A stretch of DNA of 37,622 bases from positions 1 to 37,622 of the forward strand of contig JANJVS010000121.1 of NCBI GenBank assembly GCA_024709955.1. The letters run 5' to 3'. The position numbers were made by a program, and so were the translations under genes. Positions 8,921 to 21,623 of this stretch are shown in pieces. This DNA is from Rhodocyclaceae bacterium. Its GTDB lineage: Bacteria > Pseudomonadota > Gammaproteobacteria > Burkholderiales > Rhodocyclaceae. The number at the start of each line of letters is the position of its first letter. Positions within the stretch are counted from its first letter, which is position 1. The notes beneath the pieces are model-generated. The model did not search any database, was not told where the DNA came from, and saw only the letters and a list, made by a program, of their open reading frames with translations.

Positions 8921-9637
8921 ATGAAAACGAAAAAAACGGCAACTCGTCTCAAGTCCGCGGTCCTCGCCCTGACGCTGACCGGCCTGCTGGGCGGCTGCGC
9001 GACCTCGGGCAATCCCAAGGACCCGATCGAAGGCTTCAACCGCGCCATCTACGCCTTCAACGAAGGCCTCGACACGGTGCTCATCAAGCCGGTGGCCAAG
9101 GGTTACGATGCCGTGCTGCCCACGCCGGTGCGCACCGGCGTCACCAACTTCTTCGGCAACATCGCCGATTTCTTCATCGGCGTGAACAACCTGCTGCAGG
9201 GCAAGCCGGACCAGGCGGCCAGCGATCTCGGTCGCGTGCTGGTCAACAGCACGGTCGGCATCCTCGGCATCTTCGACGTGGCGACCAGCGCCGGACTGGA
9301 AAAGCACGAGGAGGATTTCGGCCAGACCTTCGGCCGCTGGGGCGTCGGCGACGGTGCCTATGTCGTCATCCCGGTGTTCGGTCCGCGCACGGTGCGCGAT
9401 ACGGTCGGCCTGGTGCTCGACGTCGCCGCCGACCCGGTTTCCAACATCGATTACGTGCCGACGCGCAACAGCGCCCTGGCGCTGCGCCTCATCGATACCC
9501 GCGCCGACTTGCTGCCCGCCGACAAGGTGATCGAGGAAGCCGCCCTCGACAAGTATGCCTACGTGCGCGACGGCTATCTGCAGCGCCGCCGCAGCCTGGT
9601 CCATGACGGCAACGCGCCGCGCGAGCAGTTCGATTGA
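8921..9637 (+). CDS. mlaA: MlaA (VacJ) outer-membrane lipoprotein
   Basis: 238 residues with a type II signal peptide and lipobox LLGGC (Cys26), then the VacJ domain (DPIEGFNRAIYAFNEGLD, GWGVGDGAYVVIPVFGP-type loop, DPVSNIDYVPTRNSA). It extracts phospholipid from the outer leaflet and passes it to MlaC. AAGGAAAAGG upstream of the ATG serves as ribosome-binding site. In E. coli mlaA is elsewhere; placement inside the mla operon is common in betaproteobacteria. Confidence 0.95.
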   Translation: MKTKKTATRLKSAVLALTLTGLLGGCATSGNPKDPIEGFNRAIYAFNEGLDTVLIKPVAKGYDAVLPTPVRTGVTNFFGNIADFFIGVNNLLQGKPDQAASDLGRVLVNSTVGILGIFDVATSAGLEKHEEDFGQTFGRWGVGDGAYVVIPVFGPRTVRDTVGLVLDVAADPVSNIDYVPTRNSALALRLIDTRADLLPADKVIEEAALDKYAYVRDGYLQRRRSLVHDGNAPREQFD

Positions 9638-9671
9638 TCTCCCCGCAATTCCCGCCGAAGAAAGAAACGAC

Positions 9672-10289
9672 ATGAAGCGTCTGATTGGCCTGTTCGCCGC
9701 CCTGCTGTTCGCCGTTGGCGCCGGTGCCGCCGACATCGCCCCCGATGTGCTGGTCAAGGATGTCACCACCGAGGTGCTCGACATCGTCCGCAAGGACAAG
9801 GACATCCAGTCCGGCAATACGAAGAAGACCCTCGACCTGGTGGAAACCAAGGTGCTGCCGCACTTCAACTTCCAGCGCATGACCCAGCTGGCGCTCGGGC
9901 GCGAATGGCGCCAGGCCACGCCCGAGCAGGGCAAGGTGCTGGTGGACGAATTCCGCGAGCTGCTGGTGCGCACCTATTCGAAGGCGCTCACCGAATACCG
10001 CGACCAGGTGATCGTCTTCAAGCCGTTCAAGATGGCTCCCACCGATACCGACGTCAAGGTGCGCACCGAGATCAAGCAGAGCGGCGGCAAGCCGATTCCC
10101 CTCGACTACTATCTCGAAAAGAATGACAACGGCTGGAAGGTCTACGATCTCGAGGTCGGCGGCATCAGCCTGGTGACCAACTACCGCAGCTCCTTCGCCC
10201 AAGAGGTACGCGCCGGCGGCATCGACGGCCTGATCCGCAACCTGCAGGCGAAGAACAAGTCCGGCGAAGCCTCGACCAAGGCCAAATGA
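9672..10289 (+). CDS. mlaC: MlaC, periplasmic phospholipid carrier
   Basis: 205 residues from the ATG at 9672. A cleavable signal peptide (MKRLIGLFAALLFAVGAGAA) precedes the Ttg2D/MlaC fold (VLPHFNFQRMTQLALGREWR, YDLEVGGISLVTNYRSSF). It shuttles lipid between MlaA in the outer membrane and MlaD. The open frame continues upstream of this ATG, but only this start gives a signal peptide. It overlaps mlaB in ATGA. Confidence 0.95.
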   Translation: MKRLIGLFAALLFAVGAGAADIAPDVLVKDVTTEVLDIVRKDKDIQSGNTKKTLDLVETKVLPHFNFQRMTQLALGREWRQATPEQGKVLVDEFRELLVRTYSKALTEYRDQVIVFKPFKMAPTDTDVKVRTEIKQSGGKPIPLDYYLEKNDNGWKVYDLEVGGISLVTNYRSSFAQEVRAGGIDGLIRNLQAKNKSGEASTKAK

Positions 10290-10576
10290 GCGGACTGACT
10301 CGCGCCGCCGACGGCCGCCTGGCGGTCACCGGCGACATGACTCTCGAAACCGCGCGCGCCCTGCTCGCCGAAGGCACGGCGGCGCTGACCCAGGGCGAGA
10401 CCACCTTCGATCTGGCCGCGGTGGGCGAAATCGACTCCTCCGGCCTCGCCGTGCTGTTCGGCTGGCTGCGCGCCGCCCGCGCCCAGGGCATGGCCCTGCG
10501 CATCGCCAATCCCCCGAGCAATCTCCTGAGCCTGGCCGAGGTCTACGGCGTCGGCGAACTGCTGCCGCTGTCCTGA
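10286..10576 (+). CDS. mlaB: MlaB, STAS-domain subunit
   Basis: 96 residues forming a single STAS domain. The conserved segment FDLAAVGEIDSSGLAVLFGW includes the DSSG motif. MlaB binds the cytoplasmic ATPase MlaF and supports assembly and activity of the complex. Translationally coupled to mlaC by a 4-bp overlap. Last mla gene of the run. Confidence 0.9.
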   Translation: MSGLTRAADGRLAVTGDMTLETARALLAEGTAALTQGETTFDLAAVGEIDSSGLAVLFGWLRAARAQGMALRIANPPSNLLSLAEVYGVGELLPLS

Positions 10577-10598
10577 ACGGACGCCGGGCGCGTCCCTC

Positions 10599-11500
<902 letters not shown>

Positions 11501-11504
<4 letters not shown>

Positions 11505-12256
11505 GCGGCCTGGGCACGCTGCTGTACAAGGAGGTGCTGCGTTTCTGGAAGGTCAGCTTCCAGACCATCGCCGCGCCGGTGCTCACGTCGCTGCTGTACC
11601 TGCTGATCTTTTCCCACGTGCTCGAAGCGCATGTGCGGGTGTATGAGAACGTCGGCTACGTCGCCTTCCTCGTGCCGGGCTTGGTGATCATGGCGGTGCT
11701 GCAGAATGCCTTCGCCAACTCCTCGTCCTCGCTGATCCAGTCCAAGGTCACCGGCAGCCTCGTCTTCGTGCTGCTGACGCCGATCACCTACGGCGAGTTC
11801 TGGCTTGCCTACGTGCTCGCCGCCGTGCTGCGCGGGCTGGCGGTCGGCGTGGCGATGCTGCTGGCGACCCTGCCCTGGGGCATGCCGCAGATGGCCGAAC
11901 CGGGCTGGATCCTCGCCTTCGCCGCGCTCGGCGGCGCGGTGTTCGGCACCCTCGGCGTGATCGCCGGCATCTGGGCCGACAAGTACGACCAGCTCGCCGC
12001 CTTCCAGAATTTTCTCGTCCTGCCGCTGACCTTCCTGTCCGGCGTGTTCTATTCGATCCATTCGCTGCCGCCGTTCTGGCAGGTGCTTTCCCACTGGAAC
12101 CCGGTGTTCTATATGATCGATGGCTTTCGCCACGGTTTTTTCGGCATTTCCGACGTTTCGCCCTGGCTCGGCATCGCGGTGACGGGCGCGACCTTCGTCG
12201 CGCTCGCCCTGCTGACGCTGGCCATGCTGCGTAGCGGCTACAAGTTAAGGAGTTGA
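11501..12256 (+). CDS. ABC-2 type exporter permease (YadH-like)
   Basis: 251 residues, with six hydrophobic segments of the ABC2_membrane family (starting ALYKEVLRFWK-like amphipathic helix, TIAAPVLTSLLYLLIFSHVL, and a late FLSGVFYSIHSLPPFWQ motif typical of the family). The start overlaps the ATPase stop. Partner of the preceding ATPase. Substrate unknown. Confidence 0.88.
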
Positions 12257-12259
12257 TCG

Positions 12260-13781
<1,522 letters not shown>

Positions 13782-13785
13782 GGCC

Positions 13786-14430
13786 ATGAACGCCATGATC
13801 ACCATCGCCCTCTCGAAGGGCCGCATCTTCGAGGAGACCCTGCCGCTCCTCGCCGCCGCCGGCATCGTGCCCGACGAGAACCCCGAGAAGTCGCGCAAGC
13901 TCATCATCGGCACCTCGCGTCCCGACGTGCGCGTTGTCATCGTGCGCGCCTCCGACGTGCCGACCTATGTGCAGTACGGCGCCGCCGACCTGGGCATCGC
14001 CGGCAAGGACGTGCTGATCGAGCACGGCGGCGCCGGGCTCTACCAGCCGCTGGACCTCAAGATCGCCAAGTGCCGCATGTGCGTCGCCACGCCGGCGGGC
14101 TTCGACTACGCCGCCGCCGTGCGCCGCGGCGCGCGCCTGCGCGTCGCCACCAAGTACATCGCCACCGCCCGCGAGCACTTCGCCGCCAAGGGCGTACACG
14201 TCGATCTCATCAAGCTCTACGGCTCGATGGAGCTCGCGCCGCTGGCCGGCCTCGCCGACGCCATCGTCGACCTCGTCTCCTCCGGCGGCACGCTGAAGGC
14301 CAACAACCTCGTCGAGGTCGAAGAGATCATGCAGATTTCCTCGCGCCTCGTCGTCAACCAGGCCAGCCTCAAGATGAAGCGCGGCCTGCTGCAACCCGTC
14401 CTCGACGCCATCGCCGGCGCCATCCAGTAA
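13786..14430 (+). CDS. hisG: HisG, ATP phosphoribosyltransferase (short form)
   Basis: 214 residues ([22 protein letters not shown]). It condenses ATP with PRPP in the first step of histidine synthesis. The length is that of the short HisG, which lacks the C-terminal regulatory domain and needs HisZ for activity and feedback control; hisZ is not in this window. An in-frame ATG at 13795 is an equally plausible start because the GAGG upstream is only 2 nt from the first ATG and 11 nt from the second. Confidence 0.95.
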   Translation: MNAMITIALSKGRIFEETLPLLAAAGIVPDENPEKSRKLIIGTSRPDVRVVIVRASDVPTYVQYGAADLGIAGKDVLIEHGGAGLYQPLDLKIAKCRMCVATPAGFDYAAAVRRGARLRVATKYIATAREHFAAKGVHVDLIKLYGSMELAPLAGLADAIVDLVSSGGTLKANNLVEVEEIMQISSRLVVNQASLKMKRGLLQPVLDAIAGAIQ

Positions 14431-14441
14431 GCGGAATCACC

Positions 14442-15743
14442 ATGAGCCAGACCATACGCCGCCTGTCGTCGCGCGAACCCGAATTCCTCTCCACCCTCGA
14501 CGCGCTGCTCGCCTTCGACAACTCGACCGACGAGGCCATCGAGCGCACCGTCGCCGAGGTGCTGGTCAACGTGCGCACCGTCGGCGACGCCGCCGTGCTC
14601 GACTACACGCGCCGCTTCGACCATCTCGATGTCAGGACCATGGCCGAGCTGGAGCTGCCGGCGTCCGCGCTCAAGGCCGCTTTCGACGGCCTGCCCGCCG
14701 CGCAGCGCGACGCGCTCGAACAGGCCGCCGCGCGCGTGAGGAGCTACCACGAAAAACAAAAGATCGACTCGTGGGAATACACCGAAGCCGACGGTACGCG
14801 CCTCGGCCAGAAGGTCACGCCGCTCGACCGCGTCGGCCTCTACGTCCCCGGCGGCAAGGCCGCGTACCCCAGCTCCGTGTTGATGAACGCGTTGCCGGCC
14901 AAGGTGGCGGGCGTCAAGGAACTCATCATGGTGGTGCCGACCCCGCGCGGCGAGAAGAACGCGCTGGTGCTGGCCGCCGCCCATCTCTCCGGCGTGGACC
15001 GCGTCTTCTGCATCGGCGGCGCCCAGGCCGTGGCCGCGCTGGCCTACGGCACCCAGACCATCCCGCAGGTGGACAAGATCGTCGGTCCGGGCAACGCCTA
15101 CGTGGCGAGCGCCAAGCGGCGCGTCTTCGGCACCGTCGGCATCGACATGGTGGCCGGCCCCTCGGAGGTGCTGATCATCGCCGACGGTTCCGGCGATCCG
15201 GACTGGACCGCCATCGACCTGTTCGCCCAAGCCGAGCATGACGAGCTGGCCCAGTCGATCCTGCTCTGCCCCGACGCCGCCTATCTGGACAAGGTGGCGG
15301 CGAGCATCGAGAAGCTGCTGCCGACCATGCCGCGCAAGGAGGTCATCGCCGCCTCCCTCAAGGGGCGCGGCGCGCTGATCCATGTCAGCGACCTCGACGA
15401 AGCCTGCGCGATCGCCAACCGCATCGCGCCCGAGCACCTGGAATTGTCGGTGGAGAACCCGCGCGCGCTGGTGGACAAGATCCGCCACGCCGGCGCGATC
15501 TTCATGGGCCACTACTGCTCGGAATCCCTCGGCGACTACTGCGCCGGGCCGAATCACGTGCTGCCCACTTCGCGCAGCGCGCGCTTCTCTTCGCCGCTGG
15601 GCGTCTACGACTTCCAGAAACGCTCCAGCCTGATCGAGGTGTCGCAGGCTGGCGCCCAGACCCTCGGCCCGATCGCCGCCACGCTGGCGCACGGCGAGGG
15701 CCTGACGGCGCACGCCCGGGCGGCGGAACTCCGGTTGAAGTAA
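14442..15743 (+). CDS. hisD: HisD, histidinol dehydrogenase
   Basis: 433 residues from the ATG at 14442 ([19 protein letters not shown]). It oxidises L-histidinol to L-histidine in two NAD-dependent steps. Conserved segments include [39 protein letters not shown] and GPNHVLPT, which contain zinc and catalytic His/Glu residues. The frame is open far upstream, but that part overlaps hisG and is not coding. Normal length. Last plus-strand gene before the inverted hisC. Confidence 0.96.
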   Translation: MSQTIRRLSSREPEFLSTLDALLAFDNSTDEAIERTVAEVLVNVRTVGDAAVLDYTRRFDHLDVRTMAELELPASALKAAFDGLPAAQRDALEQAAARVRSYHEKQKIDSWEYTEADGTRLGQKVTPLDRVGLYVPGGKAAYPSSVLMNALPAKVAGVKELIMVVPTPRGEKNALVLAAAHLSGVDRVFCIGGAQAVAALAYGTQTIPQVDKIVGPGNAYVASAKRRVFGTVGIDMVAGPSEVLIIADGSGDPDWTAIDLFAQAEHDELAQSILLCPDAAYLDKVAASIEKLLPTMPRKEVIAASLKGRGALIHVSDLDEACAIANRIAPEHLELSVENPRALVDKIRHAGAIFMGHYCSESLGDYCAGPNHVLPTSRSARFSSPLGVYDFQKRSSLIEVSQAGAQTLGPIAATLAHGEGLTAHARAAELRLK

Positions 15744-15750
15744 TCATCGC

Positions 15751-15767
15751 CGGCGCCTCAGGCGCCG
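15751..15767. terminator. Hairpin between convergent hisD and hisC
   Basis: CGGCGCC (15751-15757), loop TCA, GGCGCCG (15761-15767): a perfect 7-bp GC stem spanning the hisC stop codon, in a 14-bp convergent gap. There is no T-tract, so bidirectional termination is possible but unproven. Confidence 0.4.
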
Positions 15768-16822
15768 ACGATCTCCCGCAGGGCGCTCGCCAGCAGCGCG
15801 CATTGCTCGTCGGTACCGACGGTGATGCGCAGGAACTGCTCGATGCGTGGCAGCTTGAAGTGGCGCACGATGATGCCGCGCTGGCGCAAGGCCTGCGCCG
15901 TCTGGGCGGCATCATGGCGCGGATGGCGGGCGAAGACGAAATTCGCCGCCGAGGGCAGCACCTCGAAGCCGAGCGATTCCAGGTCGCGCGTCAGGGTGCC
16001 GCGGGTGCGGATCACCGCCTGGCGCGTGCGCTCGAACCACTCGCGATCCTCGATGGCGGCCGTCGCGCCGGCGATGGCGAGACGGTCGAGCGGGTAGGAA
16101 TTGAAGCTGTTCTTGACGCGGTTCAGCGCGTCGATGAGATCGACGTGACCGACGGCGAAGCCGACGCGCAGGCCGGCCAGGGAGCGCGACTTGGAGAAGG
16201 TGTGCACCACCAGCAGGTTCGGATGATGATTCACCAGCGCCACGGCTGACTCGCCGCCGAAGTCGATGTAGGCCTCATCCACCACCACGACCGAATCCGG
16301 GTTTGCCTTGAGCAGCGCCTCGATGTCGGCGAGCGGCAGGGCGCGGCCGGTCGGCGCGTTCGGATTGGGAAAGATGATGCCGCCGTTGGGCTGCGCATAG
16401 TCGGCGACGCGCAGGGCGAAGCTGTCGTCGAGCGGTACCGCGCGGAAGTCGATACCGTACAGCTTGCAATACACCGGATAGAAGCTGTAGGTGATGTCGG
16501 GAAACAGGATCGGCTGCTCGTGCTTGAGCAGCGCGAGGAAGGCGTGGGCCAGCACCTCGTCCGAGCCGTTGCCGACGAAGACCTGGGCCGGCGCGATGTC
16601 GCCGTGCAGGGCGGCGATCGCCTCGCGCAGGCGCGTGCTTTCCGGGTCGGGATAGAGCCGCAGCGAGTCGCCGATCTCGCCGCGCATGGCCTCCAGCGCG
16701 CGCGGGCTGGGCCCGTAGGGGTTCTCGTTGGTGTTGAGCTTGACGAGGTTGGGCAGTTTGGGCTGTTCGCCCGGAACGTAGGGCTGCAAGGCGCGGACGG
16801 TCGCGCTCCAGAATCGGCTCAT
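15758..16822 (-). CDS. hisC: HisC, histidinol-phosphate aminotransferase (inverted in the cluster)
   Basis: 354 residues from the ATG at 16820-16822 ([20 protein letters not shown]). PLP-dependent class II-like aminotransferase making L-histidinol phosphate from imidazole-acetol phosphate. Seen: [10 protein letters not shown] substrate segment, [20 protein letters not shown], and PLP lysine Lys211 in [16 protein letters not shown]. It is full length with all motifs, so it should be functional. It points against hisD and diverges from hisB, so it needs its own promoter in the 16823-16951 gap; none convincing was seen for this direction. Confidence 0.95.
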   Translation of the reverse strand: MSRFWSATVRALQPYVPGEQPKLPNLVKLNTNENPYGPSPRALEAMRGEIGDSLRLYPDPESTRLREAIAALHGDIAPAQVFVGNGSDEVLAHAFLALLKHEQPILFPDITYSFYPVYCKLYGIDFRAVPLDDSFALRVADYAQPNGGIIFPNPNAPTGRALPLADIEALLKANPDSVVVVDEAYIDFGGESAVALVNHHPNLLVVHTFSKSRSLAGLRVGFAVGHVDLIDALNRVKNSFNSYPLDRLAIAGATAAIEDREWFERTRQAVIRTRGTLTRDLESLGFEVLPSAANFVFARHPRHDAAQTAQALRQRGIIVRHFKLPRIEQFLRITVGTDEQCALLASALREIVGA

Positions 16823-16896
16823 GGCGGTACGGCGTTGGGATGGGCGGCGAGAGGCCGCGGCGGGCGCGGCGGGGCTGTACAACGGATTCGAAATGG

Positions 16897-16902
16897 TATC
16901 AT
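16897..16902 (+). promoter_or_regulatory. Candidate -10 for the hisB-onward transcript
   Basis: TATCAT preceded by GG, 49 bp upstream of the hisB ATG, with a weak CTGTAC 16 bp upstream. Because hisC is inverted, hisBHAFIE cannot simply read on from hisD, so a promoter here is expected. By-eye call. Confidence 0.35.
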
Positions 16903-16951
16903 GGCCGCAATCGTCACTTCGTCGCAAACCCCCTGGTTGCAAGCCGCTCCC

Positions 16952-17542
16952 ATGACGCGCACCGCCGACATACATCGCAACACGCTGGAGACCCAGATTG
17001 GCGTCAAGCTCGATCTGGAAGGCACCGGCAAGTCCCAGCTGTCCACCGGCGTGGGCTTCTTCGACCACATGCTCGACCAGATCGCCCGCCATGGTTTGAT
17101 CGACCTGCAGGTGGATGCGCGCGGCGACCTGCACATCGACGCGCATCACACCGTCGAGGACGTCGGCGTCACCTTCGGCCAGGCGCTGGCCGCCGCGCTC
17201 GGCGACAAGAAGGGTCTGACGCGCTACGGCCACGCCTATGTGCCGCTCGACGAGGCGCTCTCGCGCGTCGTCGTCGACCTGTCCGGCCGGCCCGGCCTGT
17301 CCTTCAACGTGGCGTTCACGCGGGCGACCATCGGCGCGTTCGATGTGGACCTGATCCGCGAATTCTTCCAGGCGGTGGTCAATCACGCCGGCATCACCGT
17401 GCATATCGACAACCTGCGCGGCGACAATGCGCACCATCAGGCCGAGAGCATCTTCAAGGCCTTCGCGCGCGCGCTGCGCATGGCCATCACCCGCGATCCG
17501 CGCGCCGGGGACGTCGTGCCTTCGACCAAGGGCAGCCTCTGA
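16952..17542 (+). CDS. hisB: HisB, imidazoleglycerol-phosphate dehydratase
   Basis: 196 residues ([20 protein letters not shown]), monofunctional dehydratase without the phosphatase domain. Metal-binding histidines lie in [25 protein letters not shown] and [18 protein letters not shown]. The ATG at 16952 matches the usual family start; an upstream in-frame ATG at 16902 would add about 17 atypical residues. Confidence 0.95.
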   Translation: MTRTADIHRNTLETQIGVKLDLEGTGKSQLSTGVGFFDHMLDQIARHGLIDLQVDARGDLHIDAHHTVEDVGVTFGQALAAALGDKKGLTRYGHAYVPLDEALSRVVVDLSGRPGLSFNVAFTRATIGAFDVDLIREFFQAVVNHAGITVHIDNLRGDNAHHQAESIFKAFARALRMAITRDPRAGDVVPSTKGSL

Positions 17543-17583
17543 GCGAGCGTCGCGCACCGCAACAATCCTTTCATGGCAGACAG

Positions 17584-18222
17584 ATGAAGACAGTCGCGAT
17601 CGTCGATTACGGCATGGGCAACCTGCGTTCCGTGGCCAAGGCCGTCGAGCACGTCGCCCCGGACCGGCGCGTGCTGGTCACGGCCGACCCAGCGGTGGTT
17701 GCCGTGGCCGATCGGGTCATCGTGCCCGGCCAGGGCGCCATGCCCGATTGCATGCGCGAGCTCAAGGGGCGCGGCCTGGCCGACGCCGTCGTGCGCGCCG
17801 CCGCGGAAAAACCCTTCCTCGGCATCTGTATCGGCCTGCAGATGCTGTTCGAGCACAGCGAGGAAGGCGACGTGCCCGGCCTCGGCCTGTTGCCGGGCCA
17901 GGTGCGGCGCTTCCCCGACGCGGCGATGGTCGATGCCGCCGGTGCCCGCCTCAAGGTGCCGCACATGGGCTGGAACGAGGTGCGCCAGGCCGAGCCGCAC
18001 CCGCTCTGGGACGGCATCGCCGACGGCGCGCGCTTTTATTTCGTGCATAGCTACTATGTCGAGCCGGCGACGCCGGGCGTGATCGCCGGGTCGACGCACT
18101 ACGGCATCGTCTTTACCAGCGCGGTGGCCCGCGCTAACATCTTCGCCGTCCAGTTCCATCCCGAAAAAAGCGCGGCGGCCGGTCTCCGGTTGCTCGCCAA
18201 TTTCATGAACTGGCAGCCCTGA
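17584..18222 (+). CDS. hisH: HisH, glutamine amidotransferase subunit of IGP synthase
   Basis: 212 residues. Class I glutaminase with oxyanion strand [13 protein letters not shown], nucleophile Cys82 in [10 protein letters not shown], and catalytic His192/Glu194 in VQFHPEKS. It supplies ammonia to HisF through the heterodimer interface. A nearby upstream ATG (17572) runs into a stop, so 17584 is the start. Confidence 0.95.
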   Translation: MKTVAIVDYGMGNLRSVAKAVEHVAPDRRVLVTADPAVVAVADRVIVPGQGAMPDCMRELKGRGLADAVVRAAAEKPFLGICIGLQMLFEHSEEGDVPGLGLLPGQVRRFPDAAMVDAAGARLKVPHMGWNEVRQAEPHPLWDGIADGARFYFVHSYYVEPATPGVIAGSTHYGIVFTSAVARANIFAVQFHPEKSAAAGLRLLANFMNWQP

Positions 18223-18251
18223 ACCCACGTTTCGACTCAAGACCGACTCCC

Positions 18252-18995
18252 ATGTTGCTGATTCCCGCGATCGATCTCAAGGACGGACATTGCGTGCGCC
18301 TCAAGCAGGGCGCGATGGACGATGCCACCGTGTTTTCCGAGAACCCCGGCGCCATGGCGCGCCACTGGATCGAGCAGGGCGCGCGCCGCCTGCATCTGGT
18401 GGACCTCAACGGCGCCTTCGCCGGCAAGCCGAAGAACGAGGCGGCCATCAAGGCCATCCTCCAGGAAGTCGGCGACGAGATCCCCGTGCAGCTCGGCGGC
18501 GGCATCCGCGACCTCGACACCATCGAGCGCTGCCTCGACGACGGTATTTCCTACGTCATCATCGGCACGGCGGCGGTGAAGAATCCCGGTTTCCTGCACG
18601 ATGCCTGCACCGCCTTCCCCGGCCACATCATCGTCGGCCTCGATGCCAAGGACGGCAAGGTGGCGGTGGACGGCTGGTCGAAGATGACCGGCCACGACGT
18701 CATCGACCTGGCGAAGAAATTCGAGGACTATGGCGTCGAAAGCGTCATCTACACCGACATCGGCCGCGACGGCATGCTTTCCGGCGTGAACGTCGAGGCC
18801 ACCGTCAAGCTCGCCCAGGCCCTGCGCATCCCGGTGATCGCCAGCGGCGGCATCGCCAGCATCGACGACGTCAAGGCGCTGTGCGCCGTCGCCGACGAGG
18901 GCATCATGGGCGCCATCACCGGCCGCGCCATCTACGAAGGCAAGCTCGACTTCCGCGCGGCCCAGGCCGAAGCGGACAAGCTGTCCGCCCAGTAA
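18252..18995 (+). CDS. hisA: HisA, ProFAR isomerase
   Basis: 247 residues, (beta/alpha)8 barrel. Catalytic Asp8 is in [13 protein letters not shown] and the second acid is in [16 protein letters not shown]. Phosphate-binding segments [13 protein letters not shown] and [16 protein letters not shown] are intact. Normal length. Confidence 0.96.
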   Translation: MLLIPAIDLKDGHCVRLKQGAMDDATVFSENPGAMARHWIEQGARRLHLVDLNGAFAGKPKNEAAIKAILQEVGDEIPVQLGGGIRDLDTIERCLDDGISYVIIGTAAVKNPGFLHDACTAFPGHIIVGLDAKDGKVAVDGWSKMTGHDVIDLAKKFEDYGVESVIYTDIGRDGMLSGVNVEATVKLAQALRIPVIASGGIASIDDVKALCAVADEGIMGAITGRAIYEGKLDFRAAQAEADKLSAQ

Positions 18996-18998
18996 GTT

Positions 18999-19027
18999 CA
19001 CCGTCCCGCCAGCGCCGACTTTTGCCC
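18999..19027 (+). repeat. Dispersed repeat copy 4 (fills the hisA-hisF gap)
   Basis: CACCGTCCC then GCCAGCGCCGACTTTTGCCC, a perfect consensus copy occupying 29 of the 32 bp between the hisA stop and the hisF ATG. No Shine-Dalgarno remains for hisF. Confidence 0.9.
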
Positions 19028-19782
<755 letters not shown>

Positions 19783-19786
<4 letters not shown>

Positions 19787-20178
19787 GCACTCCCGGCAAG
19801 AAATGGCTCAACGAGGTCAAATGGGACGAGCAGGGACTCGTGCCGGCGATCGCCCAGGATGCCGTCACCGGCGAGGTGCTGATGTTCGCCTGGATGAACC
19901 GCGAGGCGCTGGAAAAGACCGCCCAGCTCGGCGAGGCCATTTATTGGTCGCGTTCGCGCCGCAAGCTCTGGCACAAGGGCGAGGAATCCGGCCACACCCA
20001 GAAGGTCGTCGAGATCCGCACCGATTGCGACAACGACGTGGTGCTGCTCAAGATCGAGCAGACCGGGGGCATCGCCTGCCACACCGGCCGGCGCAGCTGT
20101 TTTTTCAACAAGCTTGAAAAGAACGGCTGGCAGGATGTGGAGCCCGTATTGAAAGACCCCAAGGAAATCTACAAATGA
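19783..20178 (+). CDS. hisI: HisI, phosphoribosyl-AMP cyclohydrolase
   Basis: 131 residues from a GTG overlapping the hisF stop in GTGA. Metal-binding segments [12 protein letters not shown] and [11 protein letters not shown] are present, as is the conserved [13 protein letters not shown]. It opens the purine ring of PR-AMP. Separate from HisE, as usual in betaproteobacteria. ATGA overlap with hisE. Confidence 0.95.
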
Positions 20179-20534
20179 TCGACCTCGAAGTCATCCATCG
20201 CGTCCAGGAAACCCTGGTGGCGCGCAAGGGCGCGGCCCCCGATTCCTCCTACGTCGCCAGCCTCTACGCCAAGGGCACCGACGCCATTTGCAAGAAGGTG
20301 GCCGAGGAGGCCGCCGAGACGATCATGGCGGCGAAGGACGGCGACCGCCTGCATCTGGTGCGCGAGACCTGCGACCTGTGGTTCCATAGCATGGTGCTGC
20401 TGACCCACTTCGGCATCGGCGTGGACGACATCATGATGGAGTTCCGGCGCCGCGAGGGCATCTCCGGGATCGACGAAAAGCGAAGCCGCGAGGCTTCGCT
20501 TTCGGCGCAGGCTAACCCTGCGAAGCAGGGTTAA
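20175..20534 (+). CDS. hisE: HisE, phosphoribosyl-ATP pyrophosphatase with repeat-encoded tail
   Basis: 119 residues. MazG-like all-alpha pyrophosphatase with [18 protein letters not shown] and [13 protein letters not shown]. The family normally ends soon after GISGIDEK. Here about 17 further residues ([17 protein letters not shown]) are encoded by two consecutive hairpin-forming palindromes, with the stop codon in the second. The tail is probably a by-product of palindrome insertion rather than functional protein. Confidence 0.92.
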   Translation: MIDLEVIHRVQETLVARKGAAPDSSYVASLYAKGTDAICKKVAEEAAETIMAAKDGDRLHLVRETCDLWFHSMVLLTHFGIGVDDIMMEFRRREGISGIDEKRSREASLSAQANPAKQG

Positions 20535-20546
20535 GGCGCTAGCGCC
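20477..20546. repeat. Triple hairpin block at the hisE-hinT junction
   Basis: Three adjacent perfect palindromes. First, an 11-bp stem AAAGCGAAGCC (20477-20487) with GCGA loop and GGCTTCGCTTT (20492-20502). Second, a 9-bp stem TAACCCTGC (20513-20521) with GAA loop and GCAGGGTTA (20525-20533). Third, GGCGCTAGCGCC (20535-20546). They lie across the end of hisE and the gap before hinT. REP-like element, mRNA stabiliser or weak terminator are all possible. Confidence 0.75.
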
Positions 20547-20573
20547 GGCCGCAGCCAAAAGGAGCAATTTGAG

Positions 20574-20930
20574 ATGAGCGCCGACTGCATTTTCTGCAAG
20601 ATCGTGCGGGGCGAGATCCCCAGCAAGAAGGTGTACGAGGACGAGGAGATCTTCGCCTTCCACGACATCAACCCGCTCGCCCAGGTGCATTTCATGATCG
20701 TGCCGAAGCAGCACATCCCGTCCCTGGCCGAGGCGGACCTGTCCCACCAGGCGGTGCTCGGCCGCATCCTCGCCAAGGCGGGCGAACTGGCGCGAGCCCA
20801 GGGCGCGACCGACGGCTTCCGCACCCTCATCAACACCGGCAGGGTGGGACAGCAGGAGGTGTATCATCTGCACGTCCATATCCTCGGCGGGCCCGATCCC
20901 CTCGGGCCGATGCTGGTCAGGAAAAAATAA
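20574..20930 (+). CDS. hinT: HinT-like histidine triad hydrolase
   Basis: 118 residues, HIT superfamily. It starts [20 protein letters not shown] and ends with the triad motif [10 protein letters not shown]. The family hydrolyses purine nucleoside phosphoramidates. AAAAGGAGC upstream is a good ribosome-binding site. Located between hisE and tatA, the usual betaproteobacterial position. Confidence 0.93.
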   Translation: MSADCIFCKIVRGEIPSKKVYEDEEIFAFHDINPLAQVHFMIVPKQHIPSLAEADLSHQAVLGRILAKAGELARAQGATDGFRTLINTGRVGQQEVYHLHVHILGGPDPLGPMLVRKK

Positions 20931-20940
20931 GGAGCAAGGC

Positions 20941-21162
20941 ATGGGAAGTTTCAGCATTTGGCACTGGTTGATCGTCCTGGTGATCGTGATGCTGGTGTTC
21001 GGCACCAAGAAACTGCGCAACATCGGTTCGGACCTCGGCGGCGCCGTCAAGGGCTTCAAGGAGGGCATGAAGGACGGCACGGCGGATGCCGGCGCCAAGC
21101 CGGTCGATCAGCAGCAGGTCGGCCACACCATCGAGGGCGAGGCCAAGAAGGAAAAGGTCTGA
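20941..21162 (+). CDS. tatA: TatA, twin-arginine translocase pore subunit
   Basis: 73 residues. An N-terminal membrane helix ([16 protein letters not shown]) is followed by the amphipathic helix [22 protein letters not shown]. It starts 10 bp after hinT with AAGGAG. A strong terminator-like hairpin follows, before tatB, which could make TatA much more abundant than TatB and TatC. Confidence 0.95.
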   Translation: MGSFSIWHWLIVLVIVMLVFGTKKLRNIGSDLGGAVKGFKEGMKDGTADAGAKPVDQQQVGHTIEGEAKKEKV

Positions 21163-21182
21163 GGTCCGCGCGACCGCGACCG

Positions 21183-21210
21183 TGAGCGGGGCGTCCCGCT
21201 CATTTTTTTT
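21183..21210 (+). terminator. Intrinsic terminator/attenuator between tatA and tatB
   Basis: TGAGCGGG (21183-21190), loop GCGT, CCCGCTCA (21195-21202), then eight T residues (21203-21210). A textbook rho-independent structure inside what is normally one operon, 21 bp after the tatA stop and 14 bp before the tatB ATG. Confidence 0.85.
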
Positions 21211-21224
21211 CCGAACCCCAGATC

Positions 21225-21623
21225 ATGTTCGACGTCGGCTTTTCCGAACTCATACTCATCGCCCTGGTGGCCCTGATCGTCATCGGCCCGGAACGGCTGC
21301 CGAAGGTGGCGCGCACCGTCGGCCATCTGCTCGGCCGCCTGCAGCGCTACGTGAATGACGTGAAGTCGGACATCAACCGCGAGATGCAGATCGACGAACT
21401 CAAGAAGCTGCAGGAGCAGGTGGACAGCCAGGCGCGCGACATGGAGCGCCAGGTCAACGAACAGCTGTATACGGTCGAGACCTCGCTGAACGCCTCGCTC
21501 GTCCAGGGCCTCGGGGACAAGACGGAGCCGGTCGCCGACGCCACCGCCGGCACCGACGCCACCGTCCCGCCAGCGCCGACTTCTGCCGCCGCCCCGGCCG
21601 CCGCCGACAAGCCCGCCGCCTGA
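21225..21623 (+). CDS. tatB: TatB, Sec-independent translocase substrate receptor
   Basis: 132 residues starting [20 protein letters not shown], with the conserved [13 protein letters not shown] hinge, a charged amphipathic/coiled-coil region and an Ala/Pro-rich C-terminus. The dispersed repeat encodes TVPPAPTSA in that tail. It binds twin-arginine signal peptides with TatC. The stop overlaps tatC by one base. Confidence 0.95.
   Translation: MFDVGFSELILIALVALIVIGPERLPKVARTVGHLLGRLQRYVNDVKSDINREMQIDELKKLQEQVDSQARDMERQVNEQLYTVETSLNASLVQGLGDKTEPVADATAGTDATVPPAPTSAAAPAAADKPAA
21560..21587 (+). repeat. Dispersed repeat copy 5 (inside tatB)
   Basis: CACCGTCCC then GCCAGCGCCGACTTCTGCC, one mismatch in the T-run. 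Read in frame as TVPPAPTSA in the disordered TatB tail. Confidence 0.85.
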
